Shown here: piece by piece, positions 8,942-18,400 of the stretch
Layout of the letters: the number at the start of each line of letters is the position of its first letter
Numbering within the stretch: position 1 is the stretch's first letter
Made by a program: the position numbers and the translations under genes
Assembly (NCBI GenBank): GCA_016718385.1
Contig: JADKDK010000001.1
Location: forward strand, 930,001 to 994,000
DNA length: 64,000 bases
Direction: 5' to 3'
Source of the DNA: Gammaproteobacteria bacterium
GTDB taxonomy: Bacteria > Pseudomonadota > Gammaproteobacteria > Pseudomonadales > UBA5518
Notes under the pieces: model-generated
The model's input: only the letters and a program-made list of their open reading frames with translations
Databases searched by the model: none
Told to the model about the DNA's origin: nothing

Positions 8942-8994
8942 TCCGCATTCATGCGGACATTTGTCAGTGCAGGTCCGGATGAATCCGGACCTAC
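8938..8994. repeat. GTAG-headed palindrome pair (REP/BIME-like), copy A
   Basis: Two perfect 8-bp inverted repeats with 2-base centres lie in tandem: GTCCGCATTCATGCGGAC (8941-8958) and GTCCGGATGAATCCGGAC (8973-8990). The unit starts with GTAG and ends with CTAC, so the two palindromes face each other like the two REPs of a BIME. Related pairs occur at 21493-21545 and 28935-28983, with different but still complementary stem bases. GTAG-headed REPs are a known class mobilised by RAYT transposases; no RAYT gene is in this window. Confidence 0.7.
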
Positions 8995-9024
8995 GTCATA
9001 ACTCGGAAGGAAGCTGGCAACGCG

Positions 9025-10632
9025 ATGAACAAGCTCGAATTCAAGGACATCCACGACCGCCACATCGGCCGCTCGATCCGCATGCAGGCCGAGCAGAACG
9101 GCGACACCCGCTTCCTGGTGTTCGACCGCACCGTCTACACGTTCCACGAGACCAATGAAAAGGTGAACGAGCTCGCCGCGGGCCTGCGCCGGCTCGGCAT
9201 CGCGCGCGGCGACCGCGTGGTGTTCTACATGTCGAGCGCCCCGGAAGTGATGTTCCTGGTGCTGGCGGTCAACAAGCTCGGTGCGGTCTGGGTGCCCGTG
9301 AACAGCGACTACAAGGGTGCGTGGCTCGAGGACACCATCAACCGCGGCCGCGCGAAACTTCTGGTCACCGACACCAGTCATGCCGAGCGCATCGCGGCGG
9401 TCGCGGGCGGGCTGAACGTGGAGCGCATCGCGGTGCTGGGCGATCACACCTGCCTGCCCGGTGCGTTGGGCTTCGGGGAGCTCTACGCGCCTTCGGCCGG
9501 CGAGCCGGACCTCAGGGGCATGCACTACGGTGATACCAGCTCGGTGCTGTGGACCTCCGGCACCACGGGCAAGTCCAAGGGCGTGATGCAGAGCCACAAC
9601 GTGTGGTTCGAGGCCGCGCTCGGCGGCGACGTGATGTACGACACGCGCCCCGGCGACGTCGCCTACAACGTGATGCCGATGTACAACTCCGGCGCCTGGG
9701 CGACCTCGCTGTTTCGCAGCCTGTTCTGCGGCATCACGCTGGCGATCGACCCCGCGTTCTCAGTGAGCCATTTCTGGGACCGTGTGCGCTTCTACGGCGC
9801 CACGCAGTCGTTCACGATCGGCGCGATGCACATGTTCCTGTGGGGCGCGCCGGCGCGCCCCGATGACGCCGACAACCCGCTGCGCGAACTGCAGGCCGTG
9901 CCGATGCCCAGCGAGATCAAGGAGCCCTTCAGCAAGCGCTTCGGCGTGAAGATCATGGGGCAGGGCATGTCGCAGAGCGAGGCCATGCTGATCCTGCGCC
10001 AGGACGCGCGCAAACGCTCGAGCTGGCCCGTCGGCAGCTGCGGCAACCCGGTCGACGACATCGACGTCATGCTCGCCGACGATGCCGGCAAGGCGGTGGC
10101 GGTGGGCGAGCCGGGCGAGCTGTGGGTGCGTCCGCACCGGCCGTTCCTCATCTTCAACGGCTATTTCGACGACCCCGGGGCTACGGCGAACGCCTTTTCC
10201 GGCGCGTGGTACAAGACCGGCGACCTGCTGCGCCGGGACGCCGGGGACAACTATTTCTTCGTCGACCGCAAGAAGGACGCGGTGCGCTACAAGGGCCGCA
10301 ATATCTCGACCTACGAGGTGGAGCTGGTGGCGCGCCGCCATCCCGCCATTGCCGACTGCGCGGCTTTCGGCATTCCTTCCGAAGCGCTGAAGAGCGAGGA
10401 CGAGATCAAGCTGAACGTGATCCTGAAGCCCGGCGCCGAGGCGACCGAGCGCGAGATCGCGCAGTTCATCAACGACAACGCGCCATACTTCTTCGTGCCG
10501 CGCTACATCGAGTTCGTCACCGAGCTGCCGTACACGCCGAACCAGAAGATCCAGAAGTACAAGCTGCGCGAGGCCGGCCTGGGCGTGGCGACCTGGGACG
10601 CGGACAAGGCGGGCTTCAAGGCCACGCGTTGA
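9025..10632 (+). CDS. AMP-binding acyl-CoA ligase (ANL superfamily)
   Basis: The enzyme should activate a carboxylic acid with ATP to an acyl-adenylate and then to a CoA thioester. At 535 residues it has the standard length. The P-loop TSGTTGKSKG is at 177-186, the hinge region YKTGDLLRRDAGDNYFFVDR begins near 396, and KGRNIS follows. The C-terminal NQKIQKYKLRE carries the candidate adenylation lysine. An AAGGAAG element stands upstream of the ATG. It follows the crotonase and SDR genes across the REP-like pair, so the three probably serve one catabolic route. The substrate is not evident. Confidence 0.88.
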   Translation: MNKLEFKDIHDRHIGRSIRMQAEQNGDTRFLVFDRTVYTFHETNEKVNELAAGLRRLGIARGDRVVFYMSSAPEVMFLVLAVNKLGAVWVPVNSDYKGAWLEDTINRGRAKLLVTDTSHAERIAAVAGGLNVERIAVLGDHTCLPGALGFGELYAPSAGEPDLRGMHYGDTSSVLWTSGTTGKSKGVMQSHNVWFEAALGGDVMYDTRPGDVAYNVMPMYNSGAWATSLFRSLFCGITLAIDPAFSVSHFWDRVRFYGATQSFTIGAMHMFLWGAPARPDDADNPLRELQAVPMPSEIKEPFSKRFGVKIMGQGMSQSEAMLILRQDARKRSSWPVGSCGNPVDDIDVMLADDAGKAVAVGEPGELWVRPHRPFLIFNGYFDDPGATANAFSGAWYKTGDLLRRDAGDNYFFVDRKKDAVRYKGRNISTYEVELVARRHPAIADCAAFGIPSEALKSEDEIKLNVILKPGAEATEREIAQFINDNAPYFFVPRYIEFVTELPYTPNQKIQKYKLREAGLGVATWDADKAGFKATR

Positions 10633-10720
10633 TCGCGGGCCTGATTTGCGACCGGCATCACGCCGTGGGTCGCGTGCAGCGACCATACTTGCGCCGACTC
10701 AGCTGAACAGGAGCGCGCGC

Positions 10721-10987
10721 ATGATCCGGGACGTGCTCGGATACGCCGGTTTCGCGGTCTTCGGGTGGTGGTTGTGGACCGGGCCGGTCCATGACATACG
10801 CCACGTGCCGCAGGACGAGGCGCTCAGGTTCAACGCACAGAACATGGCGCGGTGCATGGAGTCGAGGGAATTCGCCTCGAGTCTCACCGCGCCGACGCGT
10901 GCCGATCCCCAGCGCGCCTGTGCCCGCAAGTACGGTCTCTACCAGAGCGAGGGCCGCTGGCTCGCGGCAAATTTGCCGCGCGACTGA
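10721..10987 (+). CDS. Small membrane-anchored protein of unknown function
   Basis: I do not recognise this 88-residue protein. Residues ~6-20 (LGYAGFAVFGWWLWT) form one likely membrane segment near the N terminus. The rest is hydrophilic and charged, with two cysteines (C45 and C67) that could pair if it is periplasmic. The start has CAGGAG about eight bases upstream, which is why it was preferred to longer readings. It stands alone between the acyl-CoA ligase and the transpeptidase gene. The ~90 bases upstream contain only a weak 6-bp hairpin (10648-10673). Codon use looks native. Confidence 0.6.
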   Translation: MIRDVLGYAGFAVFGWWLWTGPVHDIRHVPQDEALRFNAQNMARCMESREFASSLTAPTRADPQRACARKYGLYQSEGRWLAANLPRD

Positions 10988-11017
10988 GCGGTTTTCGGTC
11001 TTTCGCCTCGCGGACTG

Positions 11018-11046
11018 CTGGCACTGGCAGTCTGCGCGTCTATAAT
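11018..11046 (+). promoter_or_regulatory. Probable sigma-70 promoter of the L,D-transpeptidase gene
   Basis: A perfect TATAAT at 11041-11046 is preceded, 17 bases away, by CTGGCA at 11018-11023 (four of six -35 bases). A GAGGGGG ribosome-binding site lies between this promoter and the GTG start at 11091. The exact -10 in such GC-rich DNA makes this one of the better promoter calls in the window. Confidence 0.55.
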
Positions 11047-11090
11047 TCCCCGCAGTCGAAGAATTTCTGGCTTGAGGGGGGCGACCTGGC

Positions 11091-12212
11091 GTGTCTGGAT
11101 CCGTGCTGCGGCATTGCGTGATATCGATGATCGGGTTTTTGCTGGGTGCCGGTCCGGCCATGGCCGATATCGCGGTCCCGCCAGATCCGGTCGATGGGGC
11201 TTACGGAGTGCTGGAGCGCCTCGGTCTGCTGGACAAGGACGCCGGGGCCGCGCCCGCGGCGGTGCCGGCACCCGTGCCCGCATCGGCGCCGGTTTCCGCG
11301 GCCACATCGGCGCCCGCGCCGCAGAAGTCCGCCGAGGCGCATGCGGTGCTGCAACGCCTGGGGCTGCTGCCGCCGCAGGAGCGGAGCGCGCCGGCATCCG
11401 CTGCAGCCGTAGCGGCCACACCGGCACCTGTGGTCCCCGCAGCTGCACCGGTAGCTGCCGCGCCCGCGGCGGTATCCGCCGCAGCCGCCGAACCCGCTGC
11501 ACCGGCTGCTTCCTCTGCACGCTCGCGTTTGGCGGCCGGGGCCGTCGGCATGCTCGAGCGCCTCGGAATGGTGTACAAGGCGCCGCCGCGTGCGCCTGCA
11601 TCTGACGTCGCGACGGCCTCCGCCACTGCGGCCGCACCCGCGCCGACAGTGGCCGCTGGCTCCGCGGTCACGACCCAAACCGTGACGCCGCCACCCGAAC
11701 CGCCGTCCTACCAGGTGCTGCGCCGGCTCGGCCTGTTGAAGCCGCTCCCGGGTGCTGCCGCGGGTTCCCTGGCCGGTGCCGGGCCCCGCGTCGATCGCGT
11801 GGTGGTCGAGAAGAGCAAGCGCAAGCTCTACCTGGTGCGCAACGGCGAGAAATTCCGCGAATACCCGATCCTGCTCGGCGCCATGCCGCGCGGTCCGAAA
11901 ATGCAGGCTGGCGACCTGCGCACGCCCGAGGGCGTGTACACGCTGGACTGGCGCAATCCGAAGAGCCGCTTCTACAAGGCCATGCACATTTCCTACCCGA
12001 GCCCGAGCGATCGCGAACGGGCGCAGGAGAAGGGTGTCGATCCGGGCGGCATGGTGATGATCCACGGCGAGCATTACGAGCCTGCCATGCGGCGTGTCCT
12101 GCGCCGCAATCCCAAGGACTGGACCGAGGGCTGCATCGCGCTGAACAACGAGCACATCGACGAGCTCTGGCACACGGTGCCGGTCGGCACGCCGATCGAG
12201 ATCAAGCCCTGA
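11091..12212 (+). CDS. Exported L,D-transpeptidase (YkuD domain) with four N-terminal VLxRLGLL repeats
   Basis: The 373-residue protein starts with a signal peptide (cleavage near AMA-DI, residue ~25). A long Ala/Pro-rich region follows, then a C-terminal YkuD domain from ~235. The active-site elements are MIHGEH (H325) and DWTEGCIAL (C348), close to the YafK-type variant of the HG...S.GC.R motif. Such enzymes cross-link peptidoglycan or attach proteins to it in the periplasm. The low-complexity part is punctuated by four similar motifs: VLERLGLL (~40-47), VLQRLGLL (~86-93), MLERLGMV (~154-161) and VLRRLGLL (~209-216). A GTG start with GAGGGGG upstream was chosen; GTG at 11103 or ATG at 11127 are alternatives. 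Confidence 0.85.
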   Translation: MSGSVLRHCVISMIGFLLGAGPAMADIAVPPDPVDGAYGVLERLGLLDKDAGAAPAAVPAPVPASAPVSAATSAPAPQKSAEAHAVLQRLGLLPPQERSAPASAAAVAATPAPVVPAAAPVAAAPAAVSAAAAEPAAPAASSARSRLAAGAVGMLERLGMVYKAPPRAPASDVATASATAAAPAPTVAAGSAVTTQTVTPPPEPPSYQVLRRLGLLKPLPGAAAGSLAGAGPRVDRVVVEKSKRKLYLVRNGEKFREYPILLGAMPRGPKMQAGDLRTPEGVYTLDWRNPKSRFYKAMHISYPSPSDRERAQEKGVDPGGMVMIHGEHYEPAMRRVLRRNPKDWTEGCIALNNEHIDELWHTVPVGTPIEIKP

Positions 12213-12226
12213 TCGCGCGGTCATAG

Positions 12227-13363
12227 ATGCATCACATGACGCAGAAACCTGCCGCGCTGTTCGGCATCGAGTTCCCGCTGTTCGCCTTCAGCCACTGTCG
12301 CGACGTAGTGGTGGCCGTGAGCAAGGCGGGCGGTCTCGGGGTATTCGGTGCGCTGCACTACACGCCGGAACAACTGCGCGAGGAACTGCGCTGGATCGAG
12401 GCGCACGTGGACGGGCATCCTTACGGCATCGACCTGGTGATGCCGGAGAAATTCGTGCGCGCGCAGGGTCGGCAGGAGTTCGGCGCCGAGGATCTGTGGG
12501 CCATGGTGCCCGAGGGCCACGCGCGCTTCGCCGGGGAGCTCTGCGACCGCTACGGCGTGCCGCCGTTGCGTGAAGGGGCGCAACTGCGCGACACCGCCGC
12601 ACTTGCCTGGTCGGAGCAGGTGGCGCGCCAGCAGCTCGAGGTTGCGCTGGAATTCTCGCCCGTGTTGCTGGTCAACGCGCTCGGGGTGCCGCCCGCGGAC
12701 GTGGTGGCGCGGGTCCAGGCCAGGGGCATCAAGGTCGGTGCGCTCGCCGGACGCGTGCGCCATGCGATCAAGCAAAAGGAAGCGGGTGTCGACCTGATCA
12801 TCGCCAACGGCTACGAAGCGGCCGGGCACACCGGCGAGATCACCACGATGGTGCTGGTGCCGCAGGTGGTGGAGGCCGTGGCACCGCTGCCGGTGCTGGC
12901 CGCGGGCGGCATTGCCACCGGGCGACAGATGGCCGCGGCGATGGTGCTGGGTGCGCAAGGCGTGTGGACCGGCTCGGTGTGGCTCACCAGTGCCGAGTCG
13001 GAGCTCGACCCGGTGGTACGCGACAAGCTGGTCGCGGCCTCGACGGAGCAGACCGCGCGCACGCGCTGCATCACGGGCAAGCCCGCGCGGCATCTCATCA
13101 CGCCGTACACCGAGGCCTGGGATGCGCCCGACACCCCCGACCCGCTGCCGATGCCGCTGCAGACCATGGCAACCACGGCGGCGCTGACGCGCATCAGCCG
13201 CGCGCTCCAGGCCGGGAGCGATGGCGCGCGCGAGCTCGTGACCTCGCCCGCCGGCCAGGCGATCGGGCTGATCACGCAGGTGCGCGGCTGCCGCCAGATC
13301 GTGCAGGAATTCCGCGAATCCTTTGCCGACGCCCTCGTCCAGATAGCGGACGGAGGGATCTGA
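12227..13363 (+). CDS. Nitronate monooxygenase-like flavoprotein (2-nitropropane dioxygenase family)
   Basis: This 378-residue TIM-barrel flavoprotein has GYEAAGHTGE (~195-204), which carries the family's GH.G motif, and an FMN-phosphate loop VLAAGGIATG (~222-231) followed by GAQGVWTGS. Family members oxidise nitronates with FMN and oxygen. Many relatives in lipid- and steroid-degrading bacteria are called NAD(P)H-dependent flavin oxidoreductases, and their true substrates are unknown. The N terminus (FPLFAFSHCRDV) departs from the common P-I-I-Q-A-P-M form, so the reaction is uncertain. It begins 14 bases after the transpeptidase gene. An in-frame ATG at 12236 is an alternative start. Confidence 0.82.
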   Translation: MHHMTQKPAALFGIEFPLFAFSHCRDVVVAVSKAGGLGVFGALHYTPEQLREELRWIEAHVDGHPYGIDLVMPEKFVRAQGRQEFGAEDLWAMVPEGHARFAGELCDRYGVPPLREGAQLRDTAALAWSEQVARQQLEVALEFSPVLLVNALGVPPADVVARVQARGIKVGALAGRVRHAIKQKEAGVDLIIANGYEAAGHTGEITTMVLVPQVVEAVAPLPVLAAGGIATGRQMAAAMVLGAQGVWTGSVWLTSAESELDPVVRDKLVAASTEQTARTRCITGKPARHLITPYTEAWDAPDTPDPLPMPLQTMATTAALTRISRALQAGSDGARELVTSPAGQAIGLITQVRGCRQIVQEFRESFADALVQIADGGI

Positions 13364-13379
13364 TCGACGGGAGCCCAGA

Positions 13380-14321
13380 GTGACTTACCGCGCGCATCCC
13401 GACGACCGCTTCCACCCGCCCGCGAGCGACAGCCCGTACTGGACAGAAACCTGCTGGTTCACCTTCGCGGTGCCGCAGCGCCGGCTGTCGGGACAGATCT
13501 ATCCCTTCTTCCAGCCCAATCTGGGCGTGTACTCGGCGGGCGTCTACCTCTGGGACGACTGCGGGCACGAGCCGCATACGATCGTCTTCGGGAAGAATTT
13601 CTGGCACCTGCCGATGCCGGCCCAGGATCTGGACGACATCCAGCTCGCCAACGGCGTCAGCATTCGTTGCACCGAGCCTCTGCGCCGCTACGAACTGACG
13701 TACCGCGATCCCGATGCCGACGAAGTGGCGATCGACCTCGAGTTCACCGCGATCTGCGCGCCCAATTACCTGCAGGGCGGACATTACGAGCACGCGGGCC
13801 GCTACCGCGGCACGATCCGCATCGGCAGTGAAGTCATCCCCGTCGACAGCTACGGCATGCGTGACCGCTCCTGGAGCGTGCGCTCGCAGTTCGGCGCCGA
13901 CATCCACGGCACGGGGGCCGTGCGCGGGGGCTATAGCTACGCGACGGCCGACGAGAGTCACGCGTTCCACATGATCAGCATGGCTTTCGTGGCCGACGAG
14001 TGCATCGGTATCCACGGCTATTACCTGCGCGAGGGGCAGTTCGCGCGCCTGGCCGGCGGCAAGCGCACGGTGCTGGCGCGCGACCCGGCGACGCGCGCGC
14101 CGGTGCACGTGCTGATCGAGGCGCGCGATGAGCTCGGGCGCGAGCTGAGCGCCGAGGGGCGCTGCCTGAACAAGATCGGGCTGCACCTGAATCCCAACCT
14201 CTTCACCTGGAACTGTCTCACCGAATGGTGCTTCGACGGGTGCACCGCCTTTGGTGAGGATCACGACAACTGGACCGCCGCCGGCGCACGTCGCTTCTTC
14301 CGCCGCAACGGCGGCGCCTGA
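13380..14321 (+). CDS. CrtC-like (DUF7064/DUF7065-type) protein
   Basis: The 313-residue protein is rich in beta-strand-like stretches and aromatic residues and has no signal peptide. It resembles the DUF7064/DUF7065 proteins, distantly related to carotenoid 1,2-hydratase (CrtC) and thought to have a double lipocalin-like fold; this assignment is from memory of the family. The central motif RDRSWSVRS (~161-169) recurs as RDHSWGVRP in the gene at 50746. A GTG start is used 16 bases after the flavoprotein gene, and sbcD begins 3 bases after its stop. Its association with flavoprotein genes suggests a role with a hydrophobic substrate, but the function is unknown. Confidence 0.6.
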   Translation: MTYRAHPDDRFHPPASDSPYWTETCWFTFAVPQRRLSGQIYPFFQPNLGVYSAGVYLWDDCGHEPHTIVFGKNFWHLPMPAQDLDDIQLANGVSIRCTEPLRRYELTYRDPDADEVAIDLEFTAICAPNYLQGGHYEHAGRYRGTIRIGSEVIPVDSYGMRDRSWSVRSQFGADIHGTGAVRGGYSYATADESHAFHMISMAFVADECIGIHGYYLREGQFARLAGGKRTVLARDPATRAPVHVLIEARDELGRELSAEGRCLNKIGLHLNPNLFTWNCLTEWCFDGCTAFGEDHDNWTAAGARRFFRRNGGA

Positions 14322-14324
14322 GCG

Positions 14325-15467
14325 ATGCGGATCCTGCATACCTCGGACTGGCACCTGGGGCGACAGTTTCACCACGTCTCGCTGCTGGAAGACCAGCGTC
14401 ACGTGCTGGAACAGATCGTGGCGATCGTGCGCGAGCGCTGCGTCGAGGTGGTGCTGGTTGCCGGCGACATCTACGACCGTTCGGTGCCGCCCGCCGAGGC
14501 GGTGCAATTGCTCGACGAGGTGGTCCACCGCCTGAGCGCGGAGTGCGGCGTGGCGCTGATCCTGATCGCCGGCAACCACGACGGCGCCGAGCGTCTCGGC
14601 TTCGGGGCGCGACAACTGGCGCGCGCGGGCGTGCACATCAGGGGACCGCTCGAGCCCGAGCCCGAGCCCGTGATACTGCAGGACGCACACGGTCCCGTGG
14701 CGTTCTATCCCCTGCCTTACGCGGAGCCGGCAACGGTGCGCAGCGAGCTCGGCCTCGAGGTGCAGGGCCACGAGCAGGCGATGCGCGCGCTCACCGCGCG
14801 CATCCGCGCGCACAACGGCGACAGCCGGCGCAGCGTGCTGATCGCCCATTGTTTCGTCGACGGCTTCGCCGCCTGCGAGTCCGAGCGACCGCTGTCGATC
14901 GGCGGGGTGGAGACGGTGCCGGCGGACTGCCTCGAGGGCTTCGATTACGTCGCGCTCGGCCACCTGCACGGCCCGCAGGCGCGCGGCGCGAAGCACCTGC
15001 GCTACTCGGGCTCGATACTCAAGTACTCGTTCTCGGAGGATAACCAGCGCAAATCGGTGACGCTGGTCGACCTGGACGCGCAGGGCGCCTGCACCATCGA
15101 GCAGGTTCCTTTGCGCCCGCGCCGCGATCTGCGCGTGCTGGAGGGCACGCTCGAGGACTTGCTCGAGCAGGGCCGCCGTGACCCCGCCGCGCAGGACTAC
15201 CTGTTGGTGCGGTTGCAGGACCGGCACGCGATCCTCGATCCGATGGGAAAATTGCGCACGGTCTACCCGAACGTGCTGCACCTCGAGCGCCCGGCGCTGG
15301 CGCAGGCCGGCGAGCGCCGCGCGCCGGACCGCGAGCGCCTGCGCGAGGGCGAATTGCCGATGTTCCGCGATTTCTTTCGCCAGATGAGCGGCGAGGCCCT
15401 GGATGAGGCGGGCGAGGCGGCCGTCGCCGCGTTGCTGGAACGCCTTCACCGCGGCGAGCAGTCCTGA
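14325..15467 (+). CDS. sbcD: Exonuclease subunit SbcD (Mre11-type nuclease)
   Basis: SbcD is the Mn2+-dependent nuclease of the SbcCD complex, which cleaves hairpins and processes double-strand ends in the cytoplasm. The 380-residue protein shows the metallophosphoesterase series in order: HTSDWHLGR (~5-13), GDIYDR (~47-52), GNHD (~84-87), and H-C-F-V-D then GHLHG further on. The length is typical. Its stop is one base before the sbcC start, the usual sbcDC arrangement. Confidence 0.95.
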   Translation: MRILHTSDWHLGRQFHHVSLLEDQRHVLEQIVAIVRERCVEVVLVAGDIYDRSVPPAEAVQLLDEVVHRLSAECGVALILIAGNHDGAERLGFGARQLARAGVHIRGPLEPEPEPVILQDAHGPVAFYPLPYAEPATVRSELGLEVQGHEQAMRALTARIRAHNGDSRRSVLIAHCFVDGFAACESERPLSIGGVETVPADCLEGFDYVALGHLHGPQARGAKHLRYSGSILKYSFSEDNQRKSVTLVDLDAQGACTIEQVPLRPRRDLRVLEGTLEDLLEQGRRDPAAQDYLLVRLQDRHAILDPMGKLRTVYPNVLHLERPALAQAGERRAPDRERLREGELPMFRDFFRQMSGEALDEAGEAAVAALLERLHRGEQS

Positions 15468-15468
15468 G

Positions 15469-18400
15469 ATGCGCCCGCTCACCCTCGCCATGACCGCCTT
15501 CGGTCCCTTTGCCGGCACCGAGACCATCGATTTCCGCCGCCTCGGCGAGAATCCGCTGTTCCTGATCAACGGTCCGACCGGCGCCGGCAAGACCAGCATC
15601 CTCGACGCGATCTGCTTCGCGCTCTATGGCGAGACCACCGGCGGCGAGCGCCAGGGCGCCGAGATGCGCTCGCACCACGCGGCCCCGGAGCTGCTGACCG
15701 AGATCAGCTTCGAGTTCGAGCTTGCGGGAAAGCAGTATCGCATCCGCCGTGTGCCCGACCAGGAGCGGCCGAAGGCACGCGGCGAAGGCACGACGCAGCA
15801 CAAGGCCGAGGCGCAGCTCGCGGAGCTCGGTGCCGACGGCAGCGCGCGCAACCTGGTGCCACGCAAGGTCGGCGAGGCGAACCAGCGCGTGATGGAACTC
15901 ATCGGGCTCGATGCCGACCAGTTCCGGCAGGTCATGGTGCTGCCGCAGGGCAGGTTTCGCGAGTTGCTGCTGGCGCCCTCGCAGGAACGCGAGGCGATAT
16001 TCCAGCAGCTGTTCCAGACCCACGTCTATGCGCGCCTGGAACGCGCGCTGAAGGACGGCGCGAACGCGCTGAGTGCCGAGGTCGAGCGGCTCGGCGAACG
16101 CAGTCGTGGCCTGCTGGAGGGTTGCGGGCTGGCATCGACCGATGCGCTCGCGACGGCGTTGCACGAGTTGCTCGCGCAGATCGCGGTGGCTGGAGCGGCG
16201 CGCGACGCGGCTCTCGCGCAGCACGGCGAGGCGCAGCTTGCGCTGGAGGCGGCGCGCCTGCTCGAACAGCGCTTCGTGGCGCACGACGGCGCGCGCAAGG
16301 CGCTCGAACGCATCGTGGCCGAAGAGTCGCTGCGCGCGGAAGAACGCAGCAGAGCCCGTGGCGCGGCGGCAGCGCGCACGCTGGCGCCGCATCACGAGAG
16401 CGTGGCGCAACGCGCGGCCGAGCACGAGCGCGCCACCGGGCGCTGGCGCGAAGCCGAGGCGGCGCTGGCGCGCGCGCGGGACGCATCCGGGCACGCCGAG
16501 ACGGCGTGGCGCGAGGCCACGGCACAGGAGCCGGAGCTGCTGCGTCTGCGTGACGAAATGGTCCGGCTGCGCGCGCTGGAACCCGTTGCCATCGAGCTGC
16601 AGCATGGCGAGCGCCTGTTGCGCGAGCGTCGCGCCGAGCGCGCGCGGGCCGATGCGGCGCAGGAGGCGGCGCGGGGCGCGCACGAGGCTGCCGCGAAGGC
16701 GCTGGCCGATGTCGATGCGCGCATAGCCGGCTTGCGCCAGCGCATGGAGGCGCTGGCGGAGGCGCCGCTGGCGCGCGAGCGCTGCACCGCGCGACTGCTC
16801 GTGCGCCGGCGGCAGGAGGAATTGACGGCAACGCTGGAGGACCTGCGCGTGGCGGGTGATGCCGCCGCGCGGCGGCTCGAGGATGCCGCCCTCGCGCAGC
16901 GCCGGGCAGCTGAATCCCTGCGCGCCCTGCGCCAGGCCTGGCAGGCCGGGCAGGCGGTGGTGCTGGCGCGCGAGTTGCGCCACGGCGCGCCGTGCCCGGT
17001 GTGCGGCAGCGCCGAGCATCCCGCGCCCGCCGTCGGGGCGCAGGAGGTGCCGGCGCCGGATACGCTGGATCGCGCGCTCGAACTCGACGAGCTGGCCAGA
17101 GAGGCGCTCGAAGCGGCGCGGATCGAACGGGTGCGGATCGACGAGGCGATCGCGGCGCAGGAGGCGACACTTGCGCGCCTGCGCGAAGAGCTGGGCGATC
17201 ATGCCGGGGAGCCGCTGGCAGCGCTCGAACAGCAGGCCGCTGCGCTGGCTGCCAATGTGCAGGCGCACGACCTGGCGCAGGCAGAGCTGCGTGATGCCGA
17301 GCGCGCCCGCGCTGATTGCATCGAGCGGGTCACGCGTCTCGCGAGCGACCGGGATTCGATGCGCCTCGCGGCGCACACGGCCGAACGAGCCGAAGGCGAG
17401 GCCGCGGTCGCGTTCGCGACGCAGCAGCGGCAACTGCCCGAGGCGTTGCGTGTTCCCGGCGCCGTGGCCGAGGCGCTGCGGACGGCGATGGCTGGCGCCG
17501 AGCGCCTCGGTCGGGAGCTCGGAGCGGCACGCTCGAGGCAGCAGGAAGCGGGTAATGGCCTGGCCGGTGCGCAGGTGGAAGCCGCTGGCAGGCTCGACGA
17601 GATGCAGCGTGCGGCGGCGCTGCTGCAGGAGACCGAGGCGGCTTGGCAGCAACTGCTGGCGGCAAGCCCCTTCGCCGACACCGCTGCGTTTCGCGAGGCG
17701 CTGCTCGAACCCGGGGAACTGCAGCGGCTGGAGCAGGAGATCCGCGACCGGGAGAACGCGCTGCTGCTGGCGCGTCGCGCGCTCGAGGATGCCGCCGGCG
17801 CCATAGCGGGTGCTGAGCGACCACTGTTGCCGGCGCTGGAGCAGGCGGAACTCGTGGCGCGCAGGGCGCGCGATGCGGCCGTCGGCGACGTGCGGGTGCT
17901 GGGCGAGCGCAGGGCGACGCTGGAGCGGACGCAGCACGCGCTGGCGCAGCTGCTCGCGGAGCAGGCCGCGCTGGAGGCCGAATATGCGGTGCTGGGGCGC
18001 CTCGCGCGCATCGCCAACGGTGGCAACGCGCACAACCTCAGCCTGCAGCGCTTCGTGCTCAGCGTGCTGCTCGACGAGGTGCTGGTCGAGGCCGGGCACC
18101 GGTTGCGGTTGATGAGCCGGGGCCGCTACCAGTTGTCACGGCGCGAGGAGGTGCGTGACGCGCGCAGCAAGTCGGGCCTCGAGCTCGATGTCGAGGATGC
18201 CTACACCGGGCGCGTGCGCCCGGTCGCCACGCTTTCCGGCGGCGAGAGTTTCATGGCAGCGCTGGCGCTGGCGCTCGGGCTATCCGACGTGGTGCAAGCA
18301 CACTCGGGCGGTATACGGCTCGATACGCTGTTCATCGACGAGGGCTTCGGCAGCCTGGATGCCGATGCGCTGGACCTGGCGATCCGCACCCTGATCGATC

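Noticed and set aside
10648..10673. Possible terminator after the acyl-CoA ligase
   Set aside because: It has only a 6-bp stem with a 14-base loop and no T tract.
15019..18099. Long antisense frame over sbcC
   Set aside because: It mirrors the Ala/Arg-rich coiled coils of SbcC and has no recognisable motif; SbcC is certain.
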